5,232 nucleotides of DNA from an uncultured Parabacteroides sp. (lineage in GTDB: Bacteria > Bacteroidota > Bacteroidia > Bacteroidales > Tannerellaceae): assembly GCA_947074335.1 (NCBI GenBank), contig CAMTPG010000199.1, positions 1-5,232 on the forward strand, given 5' to 3'. The notes under the pieces were generated by a model, which saw only the letters and a program-made list of their open reading frames with translations, ran no database searches and was not told the DNA's origin. The position numbers were made by a program, and so were the translations under genes. Positions 1-5,232 of this stretch are shown here, one piece after another (positions within the stretch are counted from its first letter, which is position 1; the number at the start of each line of letters is the position of its first letter).

Positions 1-87
1 AGCAAACATCAAAGCAAAGAAGGCCAAAATAAGTCCCAGCCATTTATGCCATAAATTAGTCCTGTTGTTTTTGCGAGGGGAATACAT
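1..87 (-). CDS. 5' end of a divergent membrane protein, possibly PepSY-associated TM family (partial)
   Basis: Reading the minus strand from an ATG at 87-85 gives 29 open codons that run off the window edge at base 1. The peptide begins MYSPRKNNRTNLWHKWLG and continues into a hydrophobic stretch (LILAFFALMFA). A basic N-terminus followed by a W-H-K-W-L-G motif just ahead of the first membrane helix is typical of PepSY-associated transmembrane proteins, which are often linked to iron or redox membrane functions. With only 29 residues this family call is a suggestion. The ATG at 87 is the only ATG in the open frame; an in-frame TAA lies upstream at 129-127. No Shine-Dalgarno is visible, as is usual in Bacteroidota. 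A -7-like box on the same strand at 110-103 supports a real divergent gene. It shares the 88-204 control region with the nrf operon and may be co-regulated with it. Confidence 0.6.
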   Translation of the reverse strand, partial: MYSPRKNNRTNLWHKWLGLILAFFALMFA

Positions 88-95
88 TGTAAAAA

Positions 96-107
96 TTTTG
101 CGCAAAA
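96..107. repeat. 12-base perfect palindrome TTTTGCGCAAAA
   Basis: The bases TTTTGCGCAAAA form a perfect palindrome between the divergent start codon and the larger inverted repeat. It overlaps the predicted minus-strand -7 box (103-110) and the predicted transcription start of that gene, so a protein bound here could repress it. A 12-base palindrome in AT-rich DNA may also be chance. I do not recognise the regulator. Confidence 0.3.
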
Positions 108-110
108 ATA
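103..110 (-). promoter_or_regulatory. Predicted -7 promoter box of the divergent gene
   Basis: On the minus strand these bases read TATTTTTG, a full match to the Bacteroidota -7 consensus TAnnTTTG. The box lies 15 bases upstream of the divergent ATG, which implies a very short leader with transcription starting near base 99-100. No TTTG -33 box is found at the expected distance (about 131-134), so the promoter probably needs an activator. The box is centred 33 bases from the centre of the inverted repeat at 126-153. Confidence 0.5.
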
Positions 111-125
111 TATAGAAAAAAAACG

Positions 126-153
126 ATTACTCGTAACATTGGTTACGAATAAT
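126..153. promoter_or_regulatory. Inverted repeat, candidate operator shared by divergent promoters
   Basis: The arms are ATTAcTCGTAAC (126-137) and GTTACGAaTAAT (142-153), separated by ATTG; 11 of 12 arm positions pair. The centre (139/140) lies 33 bases from the centre of each flanking -7 box. That puts it near -40 to -41.5 relative to both predicted transcription starts, the spacing of class II activation by Crp/Fnr-family dimers. The two-fold arms with a short spacer also suit that family, which commonly controls nitrite and nitric oxide genes. The half-site GTAAC/GTTAC is not the enterobacterial FNR or CRP sequence. The family assignment is inference; the repeat itself is read directly. 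Confidence 0.6.
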
Positions 154-168
154 TTAAATTCATTCTTT

Positions 169-176
169 TATGTTTG
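169..176 (+). promoter_or_regulatory. Predicted -7 promoter box of the nrf operon
   Basis: The bases TATGTTTG match the Bacteroidota -7 consensus TAnnTTTG exactly. The predicted transcription start is near 180-181, giving a leader of about 25 bases before the nrfH ATG. No -33 TTTG is present at the expected position (about 145-148), which instead lies in the right arm of the inverted repeat. This fits a promoter that is weak unless a regulator binds at 126-153. Confidence 0.55.
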
Positions 177-204
177 TCATCTAAATAAATAACAAACTCA
201 GAGG

Positions 205-792
205 ATGAGAAAATATATCAATAATATTCCGCGGAGCCTGATTTTGCTCTTATTTGCAGTCGGAGGCGTATTTGTAGGATTGGGTGCATATATCGTTTAT
301 GTTGCAAGAGTACATACCTATGCTTCTGATGATCCTTCGGCCTGCATAAATTGTCACATTATGACCTCCTATTATCAGTCGTGGATGCACAGTTCGCATG
401 GCAATAATACCAACTGCAACGACTGCCATGTACCTCAGGATAATGCATTTAATAAATATTATTTCAAAGCAGTAGACGGACTCTATCATTCGGCTGTTTT
501 TACCTTAAAAGCCGAGCCGCAAGTTATACGCGCCCGCGAAGCCAGCAGCAATGTAATCATGAATAATTGCATCAGATGTCATACACAGCTCAATACTGAG
601 TTTGTAAATACCGGCATGATTGAATACACTCAGAAAAAAACAGGCGAAGGAAAAGCTTGCTGGGATTGTCATCGCAATATACCTCATACGGTGGTGAGCA
701 ATATCTCATCGTCTCCGCATGTGATTGCGCCTATGCCTGCTTCGCCCGTTCCCGGATGGCTGAAAAACATGATGAACACTAAAAATAAATAA
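205..792 (+). CDS. nrfH: Cytochrome c nitrite reductase small subunit, membrane tetraheme quinol dehydrogenase
   Basis: NrfH oxidises menaquinol at the outer face of the inner membrane and passes electrons to NrfA. The 195-residue protein has one N-terminal membrane anchor (about residues 10-33) and four heme c motifs: CINCH 47-51, CNDCH 71-75, CIRCH 122-126 and CWDCH 152-156. The first motif is followed by Met53 (CxxCHxM), the unusual axial-ligand arrangement of heme 1 in Desulfovibrio NrfH. Lys84 and Asp91 have the spacing of the Lys and Asp reported at the quinol pocket there, though I matched these by eye. The length is a little above the roughly 150-190 typical of the family, with a Pro-rich tail (about 172-184). 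The start is chosen because the membrane anchor follows directly; AGAGG abuts the ATG, too close to act as a normal ribosome site. It is the first gene of the operon, 11 bases before nrfA. Confidence 0.96.
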   Translation: MRKYINNIPRSLILLLFAVGGVFVGLGAYIVYVARVHTYASDDPSACINCHIMTSYYQSWMHSSHGNNTNCNDCHVPQDNAFNKYYFKAVDGLYHSAVFTLKAEPQVIRAREASSNVIMNNCIRCHTQLNTEFVNTGMIEYTQKKTGEGKACWDCHRNIPHTVVSNISSSPHVIAPMPASPVPGWLKNMMNTKNK

Positions 793-801
793 ATAAATAA
801 A
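786..801 (+). repeat. Short tandem repeat (TAAA)x4 between nrfH and nrfA
   Basis: Four TAAA units begin in the last sense codon of nrfH, include its TAA stop and fill most of the 11-base gap before the nrfA ATG at 804. The tract leaves nrfA with an A-rich leader and no Shine-Dalgarno site, which is ordinary for Bacteroidota. Copy-number change could alter the spacing, but there is no evidence here that it does. Confidence 0.5.
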
Positions 802-803
802 TT

Positions 804-2303
804 ATGCTAAAAAAATCACCTATATTGAGTAAAAAAAATCTTCTGATTGGTTGGGGGATATTTATTATTGTTGTAGCCGGAGTTTTTTTTCTTGGCATGC
901 TTGCCGCTTCGATTACCGAACGCAGAGCTGAAATTGCAACACTTTATGCAAATAAAAAAATAGAAATAAACGGTATAAATGCCAAAAATGAAGAATGGGG
1001 ATTAAATTATCCCCGCGAATATGATACCTGGAAAAAAACTAAGAACATGGATTTTAGCAGTAAGCATCTGGGTAATATGACGGAAGATCAGCTGGAAAGC
1101 CGGCCCGAAATGGTTGTTCTTTGGGCAGGATATGCTTTTTCAAGAGATTATTCGGCTCCGCGCGGCCATATGTATGCCATTGAAGACGTTACTCACACGC
1201 TTCGCACCGGCACACCCGGCGATGATGTAAAAGATATGCAACCTTCTACCTGCTGGGCTTGTAAAAGTCCGGATGTTCCCCGTATGATGCAGGAAAAAGG
1301 AATTGAAGATTTCTATAAAGCCGCATGGAGTGAACATGGATGTGAAGTTGTAAATCCTATTGGTTGTGCTGATTGTCATGATCCGCAAACGATGAATCTG
1401 ACAATAACACGTCCTGCACTTATCGAAGCATTCGAACGTCAGGGCAAAAAAATCGAAGATGCCACTCCGCAAGAGATGCGTTCGCTGGTTTGTGCACAAT
1501 GTCATGTGGAATATTATTTCCAGGGTGATTCAAAATACCTTACCTTTCCATGGGATGGCGGTATGACCGTTGAAACGATGGAAGCCTATTTTGATAATGC
1601 AAATTATGCAGACTGGACTCATACACTTTCGCGTGCTCCGATGCTGAAAGCTCAACATCCGGATTACGAATTATTTTTGATGGGACCTCATGCACAACGT
1701 GGTTTGAGTTGTGCCGATTGCCATATGCCATACAAAGCCGAAGGAGGCATTAAATATTCAGATCATCAAATTGTGAGTCCGCTGAAAAATATTTCATCTA
1801 CATGCCAGACCTGTCACCGCGACAGCGAAGACAATTTGAGAAACTATGTATACGAATACCAGGATAAAGCACTCGAAATCCGTAATCGCATAGAAACTGA
1901 ACTCACCAAAGCCCATATCATGGCAAAAACAGCCTGGGATAATGGTGCTACAGATGCGCAGATGCAACAGGCTCTTCAGCTTATCCGACAGGCACAATGG
2001 CGATGGGATTTTGCAGTAGCATCTCACGGTGGTTCATTCCATGCACCTGTAGAAACCCAACGCATTCTGGCCCATAGTCTGGATCGTTCGATGCAAGCTC
2101 AGTTAGAATTACAGAAAACATTGTTTGCACTGGGTGTAACCGACATTGCCATGCCCGATATATCTACAAAATCAAAAGCACAGGAGTATATCGGTCTGGA
2201 TATGGATAAATTGCAAAAAGATAAAGAAAATTGGATTAATACAACGCTTCCTGGCTGGTTGGAAAAAGCAAAAGCAGAAGGCAAAATCATATCGAACAGC
2301 TGA
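804..2303 (+). CDS. nrfA: Cytochrome c nitrite reductase, pentaheme catalytic subunit (ammonia-forming)
   Basis: NrfA reduces nitrite to ammonium with six electrons in the periplasm. The 499 residues, close to the family's usual 470-510, start with a hydrophobic signal or anchor segment (about 13-35, ending LAAS). Heme sites are CWACK 150-154, the catalytic heme with a lysine ligand, then CADCH 188-192, CAQCH 230-234, CADCH 303-307 and CQTCH 334-338. Catalytic residues fit the family: Arg134 (TLRTG, 20 residues before Lys154), Tyr237 in CAQCHVEYYF and His285. Glu236, Lys282 and Gln284 (KAQH) match the calcium site beside the active heme. All key residues are present, so the enzyme should be active. 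It lies 11 bases after its electron donor nrfH, and its TGA overlaps the resB ATG by one base, suggesting translational coupling. Whether the N-terminal segment is cleaved is not clear from sequence. Confidence 0.98.
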   Translation: MLKKSPILSKKNLLIGWGIFIIVVAGVFFLGMLAASITERRAEIATLYANKKIEINGINAKNEEWGLNYPREYDTWKKTKNMDFSSKHLGNMTEDQLESRPEMVVLWAGYAFSRDYSAPRGHMYAIEDVTHTLRTGTPGDDVKDMQPSTCWACKSPDVPRMMQEKGIEDFYKAAWSEHGCEVVNPIGCADCHDPQTMNLTITRPALIEAFERQGKKIEDATPQEMRSLVCAQCHVEYYFQGDSKYLTFPWDGGMTVETMEAYFDNANYADWTHTLSRAPMLKAQHPDYELFLMGPHAQRGLSCADCHMPYKAEGGIKYSDHQIVSPLKNISSTCQTCHRDSEDNLRNYVYEYQDKALEIRNRIETELTKAHIMAKTAWDNGATDAQMQQALQLIRQAQWRWDFAVASHGGSFHAPVETQRILAHSLDRSMQAQLELQKTLFALGVTDIAMPDISTKSKAQEYIGLDMDKLQKDKENWINTTLPGWLEKAKAEGKIISNS

Positions 2304-3544
2304 TGCCTCAAAATAAAAAACGAAATATTGGGCAATTCCCCTGGCGGTATCCCGAGTCGGTACTTGTTACCGGCTCATTCATTTTGGCCGGTTTTATATT
2401 GCAAAGTGTAGCAGGCGAATTTAATTTTTATTTACTGGCAAAACCAGTAAATTATTTCATTACCGGTTTTATGGTTCTTTTGTGCATCACATTGGGTTTG
2501 TTCTGTTCGAAAAGTAAATTTATAAGCTGGTTTAGTGGTGTGGAAATGAGTGTATCACTTATTAGTGCTCTCCTGTTTTTATCATTAATCATGGGATTTA
2601 CACCACAAACCACTCATAGCCATTCCCTGTTCGGATTTGATGCAATGACCTCCTCGTGGGCTTTTGTAATAATCTATTTACTAACACTGCTTTCGTTGGG
2701 GATTCTGACAGTCAGACGTCTCAGGCATTTCCAGTCTCGTTCATTAGGGTTCTACTTTAACCATTCAGGACTCTGGCTGTTGATGCTTTGTTCCGGATTG
2801 GGCTATGCCGATATGGAACGTTACATCATGCATGTACGCGAAGGAGAGACCGAATGGAGAGTTTATAATGATAATAATCAGATGAAAGAACTCCCTGTAG
2901 CTATTACTCTTCATGATTTTGATATGGATTACTATCCGCCTAAACTGGCAATAATAGATCTTGATAATGGAGATGTTCTTCCAACAACTAATCCTGATTT
3001 TTTTCAGATTGATCCGGATATGTTGCAAGGTAAACTGAATGGATGGAAGATTGAGGTGGAAGAATATATTCATCAGGCCGTGAGAAACAGCGATAGTACC
3101 TATCAGGAAGTAAGCATGCCCGGAGCAACACCTGCTATCAGGGTACGCGCTACAAAAGATCATATAGTAAGAAGCGGATGGATTTGTGGCGGAAATCAGG
3201 CACAATTATTCATGACTCTTCCGCTTGATGATAAAACCAGTATGGTAATGACAGTAGCCGAACCCCGTAAATTTATTTCGGATGTTGATATTTATACGCA
3301 AAGCGAAAAAAAAATCAGTACACAAATTGAAGTAAATAAACCTGTAAGTGTAGATAACTGGACTATTTATCAGTACGGATATGATAATAAAGCAGGCCGA
3401 CTCTCCTCTTACAGTAGTTTCGAATTGGTTTATGACCCATGGCTGATTCCGGTCTATATTGGAATCATCATGTTGATGTTTGGTTCCATTATGATGATTT
3501 GGAGCGGAAAAGGCAGAAAGGAGGCAATAAATGACATGGAATGA
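2303..3544 (+). CDS. resB: Cytochrome c biogenesis protein, ResB/Ccs1 family (System II heme attachment)
   Basis: This is the ResB/Ccs1 (CcsB) half of the System II cytochrome c synthase, which delivers heme across the inner membrane and ligates it to CxxCH sites outside. Its 413 residues hold about five hydrophobic segments near the N-terminus (about 18-37, 47-68, 82-100, 118-136, 150-168), a long extracytoplasmic domain (about 170-378) and a last helix (about 381-400). Family-like features are His154 in NHSGLW, the VNKPVSVDNWTIYQYGYD stretch near 344-361, and DPWLIPVYIG before the last helix. His154 is the best candidate for a heme-handling histidine; this is inference. It starts in the TGATG overlap with nrfA and has no Shine-Dalgarno site. 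Its end overlaps ccsA by 14 bases. The position directly after nrfHA suggests a synthase dedicated to these cytochromes. Confidence 0.88.
   Translation: MPQNKKRNIGQFPWRYPESVLVTGSFILAGFILQSVAGEFNFYLLAKPVNYFITGFMVLLCITLGLFCSKSKFISWFSGVEMSVSLISALLFLSLIMGFTPQTTHSHSLFGFDAMTSSWAFVIIYLLTLLSLGILTVRRLRHFQSRSLGFYFNHSGLWLLMLCSGLGYADMERYIMHVREGETEWRVYNDNNQMKELPVAITLHDFDMDYYPPKLAIIDLDNGDVLPTTNPDFFQIDPDMLQGKLNGWKIEVEEYIHQAVRNSDSTYQEVSMPGATPAIRVRATKDHIVRSGWICGGNQAQLFMTLPLDDKTSMVMTVAEPRKFISDVDIYTQSEKKISTQIEVNKPVSVDNWTIYQYGYDNKAGRLSSYSSFELVYDPWLIPVYIGIIMLMFGSIMMIWSGKGRKEAINDME
3517..3524 (+). promoter_or_regulatory. Strong Shine-Dalgarno site of ccsA inside resB
   Basis: AAAGGAGG lies six bases before the ccsA ATG at 3531, an ideal anti-16S match and spacing. 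It is coded within the Lys-Glu region near the end of resB. The other starts in this operon lack a properly spaced site, so this one stands out and fixes the ccsA start. In Bacteroidota such sites usually contribute little, so its real effect is uncertain. Confidence 0.5.
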
Positions 3545-4307
3545 TTTTATCTATTTTGCGATTCCTGCCATTCTCATGTGGGTGATTGCAGGAATTCTGG
3601 TTTATGCTAAAAAAACGGCACGGGCATCCGAAGTCCTGATGCTTATGGGAATAGCCGTATTTACCGCTTTTATTATCGGATTCTGGATTCATATTGAACG
3701 ACCGCCTATGCGGACAATGGGAGAAACCCGGTTATGGTATTCCCTGTTTTTAACAATCGTAGGTTATGTTGCTTACAAACGATGGCAATATCCGTGGCTC
3801 TTAAGTTTTACAGCCGCTATAGCCGCTGTATTTGTTATTATCAATCTTCTTAAACCTGAAATACATTCAAAAAGTATGATGCCGGCACTACAAAGTATCT
3901 GGTTCATACCACATGTTGTTTCCTACATTTTATCGTATGCCATGTTCGGTTCAGCCACTATTGGAGCCATTATTTTGCTTCACAAAAAAAATCAGGACAA
4001 GCATATTTTCAATTTTACAGATAATATGATTTATGTGGGTTTCGGTTTCCTGATGCTTGGTCTGTTAATGGGTGCAATCTGGGCAAAAGAGGCCTGGGGA
4101 CATTATTGGTCATGGGATCCGAAAGAAACATGGGCCTTTATTACCTGTGCCGCTTATCTTGGCTATATACACATCAGGTTGAAGAGAAACAAAAAGACCA
4201 ACAATCTGGCTTTATGGTTTGTAATTATCGCATTTATATTATTAATGATAACATGGATTGGCGTTAATTATCTTCCTTCAGCCCAGCACAGTGTACATGT
4301 TTATTAA
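3531..4307 (+). CDS. ccsA: Cytochrome c biogenesis protein CcsA, WWD heme-handling subunit
   Basis: CcsA is the heme-channel partner of ResB in the System II synthase. It presents heme at the outer face of the inner membrane for attachment to apocytochromes. The 258 residues form about eight membrane helices. The WWD motif is complete: WGHYWSWDPKETW at 189-201. Three histidines fit the family pattern: His128 (PHVVSY) and His253 (LPSAQHS) on either side as external ligands, and His214 (GYIHIRL) in the helix after the WWD. RPPMRTMGE at 57-65 matches the conserved RPPM stretch near the N-terminus. The start is set by the strong ribosome site at 3517-3524, and the frame overlaps resB by 14 bases. 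In Wolinella and some other bacteria the ResB and CcsA parts are fused as one protein; here they are split. No CcdA or ResA thioredoxin helper is seen in the window. Confidence 0.93.
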   Translation: MTWNDFIYFAIPAILMWVIAGILVYAKKTARASEVLMLMGIAVFTAFIIGFWIHIERPPMRTMGETRLWYSLFLTIVGYVAYKRWQYPWLLSFTAAIAAVFVIINLLKPEIHSKSMMPALQSIWFIPHVVSYILSYAMFGSATIGAIILLHKKNQDKHIFNFTDNMIYVGFGFLMLGLLMGAIWAKEAWGHYWSWDPKETWAFITCAAYLGYIHIRLKRNKKTNNLALWFVIIAFILLMITWIGVNYLPSAQHSVHVY

Positions 4308-4317
4308 AATCATATTT

Positions 4318-5186
4318 ATGAAAAGCTTTTATCTAACTATTATTGGTTGTTTATTTACCGGGATTACAGTAGCACAATCTTCTGATGAATTGGAAAACAT
4401 ATTTTCGATGTCGGCACAGATACGTGCAAGAGGCGAATATCGAAATGGTGCTCTTTTCCCTTTTACAGATGCAGACGATCCGGCTTATTTCATCAATAAC
4501 AGAGCACGTTTGTCTATCGGCTACGAACGCAGTAATCTGGAAATGAAAATTTCAGCTCAGCATGTCGGCGTTTGGGGGCAAGATCCGCAAATTGATAAGA
4601 ACGGACGTATGATCCTGAATGAAGCCTGGGCTAAAATGAATTTTATAAACAATAAATTCTATGTACAACTGGGCCGGTTTGCCCTGGTTTATGATGATGA
4701 ACGTATATTAGGGGGTCTTGATTGGAATGTAGCCGGCAGGTTTCACGATGCCCTCAGACTCGGTTATCAAACAAAAGAGCATCAACTTCATCTCATTGCG
4801 GCATTGAATCAGAATGACGAAAATATATCCGGCGGAGGATTCTACCTGCCCGGCGGTCAGCCATATAAAAACATGCAGACCCTGTGGTATCAGTATCAGT
4901 CCGGACAAAATCCCTTTAAAGTTTCACTTTTAGCGATGAATCTGGGCTTCGAAGGCGGAGATCCGGAAGAAATGGTTTCGGGGAATTATTATATGCAGAC
5001 ATTCGGCACCAACCTGTCTTATCTCTATAATAACTGGAAATTTAATGCAAGTGGTTATTATCAATCGGGAAAGACCAAAAGTCGTCGTACCATCTCGGCT
5101 TTTCTGGCCAATGCGGAAATTGAATATAAAATTACACCGGTCTGGGGTGTTCATGCCGGTTTCGATTACCTGAGCGGTTGTAATAC
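4318..5186 (+). CDS. Outer-membrane porin, alginate-export-like beta-barrel (3' truncated by contig end)
   Basis: The frame opens 10 bases after ccsA and gives 289 codons before the sequence turns into adapter. A signal peptide (residues 1 to about 19, MKSFYLTIIGCLFTGITVAQ) is followed by alternating polar and aromatic residues typical of beta strands. Recognisable stretches are NEAWAKMNF (101-109), QLGRFALVYDDERILGGLDWN (split over 117-137) and AGRFHDALRLGY (139-150). The Gly-Arg, Tyr-Asp-Asp-Glu-Arg and Leu-Gly-Gly-Leu-Asp-Trp pattern is that of the alginate_exp family of barrels, usually about 400 residues or more, so roughly a quarter or more is missing. Despite the family name there is no alginate gene nearby. 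Its place at the end of the nrf operon suggests a channel for nitrite or another small solute, which is inference. Translation beyond residue 289 is adapter and must not be kept. Confidence 0.85.
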
Positions 5187-5232
5187 AGATCGGAAGAGCA
5201 CACGTCTGAACTCCAGTCACATTCAGAAATCT
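5187..5232 (+). other. Illumina TruSeq adapter with i7 index (non-biological contamination)
   Basis: The last 46 bases begin AGATCGGAAGAGC and continue ACACGTCTGAACTCCAGTCAC through 5220, the standard TruSeq index-adapter sequence. Bases 5221-5228 (ATTCAGAA) match the TruSeq HT i7 index D705 as I recall it. Bases 5229-5232 (ATCT) are the start of the constant sequence that follows the index. The match runs without a gap to the end of the window. This is an untrimmed read end built into the assembly, not genome sequence. Confidence 0.98.

Noticed and set aside
126..153. Inverted repeat read as an intrinsic terminator hairpin
   Set aside because: It lies between two divergent starts with no upstream gene to terminate, has AT-rich outer arms and no following T-run, and its position relative to both -7 boxes suits an operator.
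250..687. Two short minus-strand open frames antisense to nrfH
   Set aside because: NrfH with four heme motifs explains this stretch; the antisense frames have no features of their own.
1140..1505. Minus-strand open frame of 121 codons antisense to nrfA
   Set aside because: It is opposite highly conserved NrfA coding sequence with heme motifs and has no supporting promoter or family resemblance.
2765..3205. Minus-strand open frame of 146 codons antisense to resB
   Set aside because: It lies wholly within a well-supported ResB gene, shows no recognisable domain or leader, and its composition is that of an antisense shadow.
4308..4317. Possible terminator between ccsA and the porin
   Set aside because: The 10-base gap is too short for a hairpin and no GC-rich stem with a T-run is seen, so read-through into the porin is the simpler view.
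4318..5186. Alginate export as the true function of the porin
   Set aside because: The family name comes from a Pseudomonas member; no alginate or polysaccharide gene is present and the context is nitrite reduction, so substrate is left open.
4930..5220. Minus-strand open frame of 96 codons beginning MTGVQTCALPI
   Set aside because: It starts inside the adapter and lies antisense to the porin gene; the N-terminal string is a known adapter translation artefact.

Overview
The window looks like the end of a contig from an anaerobic or facultative member of the Bacteroidota (probably Bacteroidales). The evidence is the nrfH-nrfA-resB-ccsA gene order, AT-rich leaders that mostly lack Shine-Dalgarno sites, TAnnTTTG-type -7 promoter boxes, and a porin of the 'alginate export' type with a short signal peptide ending in VAQ. 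No species can be named from the sequence alone.

Layout. Bases 1-87 carry, on the minus strand, the first 29 codons of a divergent membrane protein that resembles the start of PepSY-associated transmembrane proteins. Bases 88-204 are a compact divergent control region. A 28-base inverted repeat (126-153) sits exactly midway between two opposed -7 boxes, 33 bases from the centre of each, and neither promoter has a recognisable -33 box. From 205 to the end of the biological sequence, five plus-strand genes are packed into what reads as one operon: nrfH (205-792), nrfA (804-2303), a ResB/Ccs1 protein (2303-3544), CcsA (3531-4307) and a truncated outer-membrane porin (from 4318). Gaps are 10-11 bases or overlaps of 1 and 14 bases.

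How the genes work together. NrfH is a membrane tetraheme quinol dehydrogenase that passes electrons from menaquinol to NrfA. NrfA is the pentaheme periplasmic nitrite reductase that makes ammonium in six-electron steps. NrfA has the special CWACK heme site plus four CxxCH sites. ResB and CcsA together form a System II cytochrome c synthase. They sit where Wolinella has its NrfI heme lyase, so they are probably the machinery that matures these hemes, perhaps the CxxCK one in particular. The porin may bring substrate across the outer membrane, but that is inference.

The last 46 bases (5187-5232) are not genomic. They match the Illumina TruSeq read-2-side adapter, an i7 index and the first four bases after it. 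The adapter happens to stay in frame with the porin and would give a false C-terminus. I see no convincing undescribed system. The most interesting biological signal is the symmetric divergent operator, and the most important practical one is the adapter.
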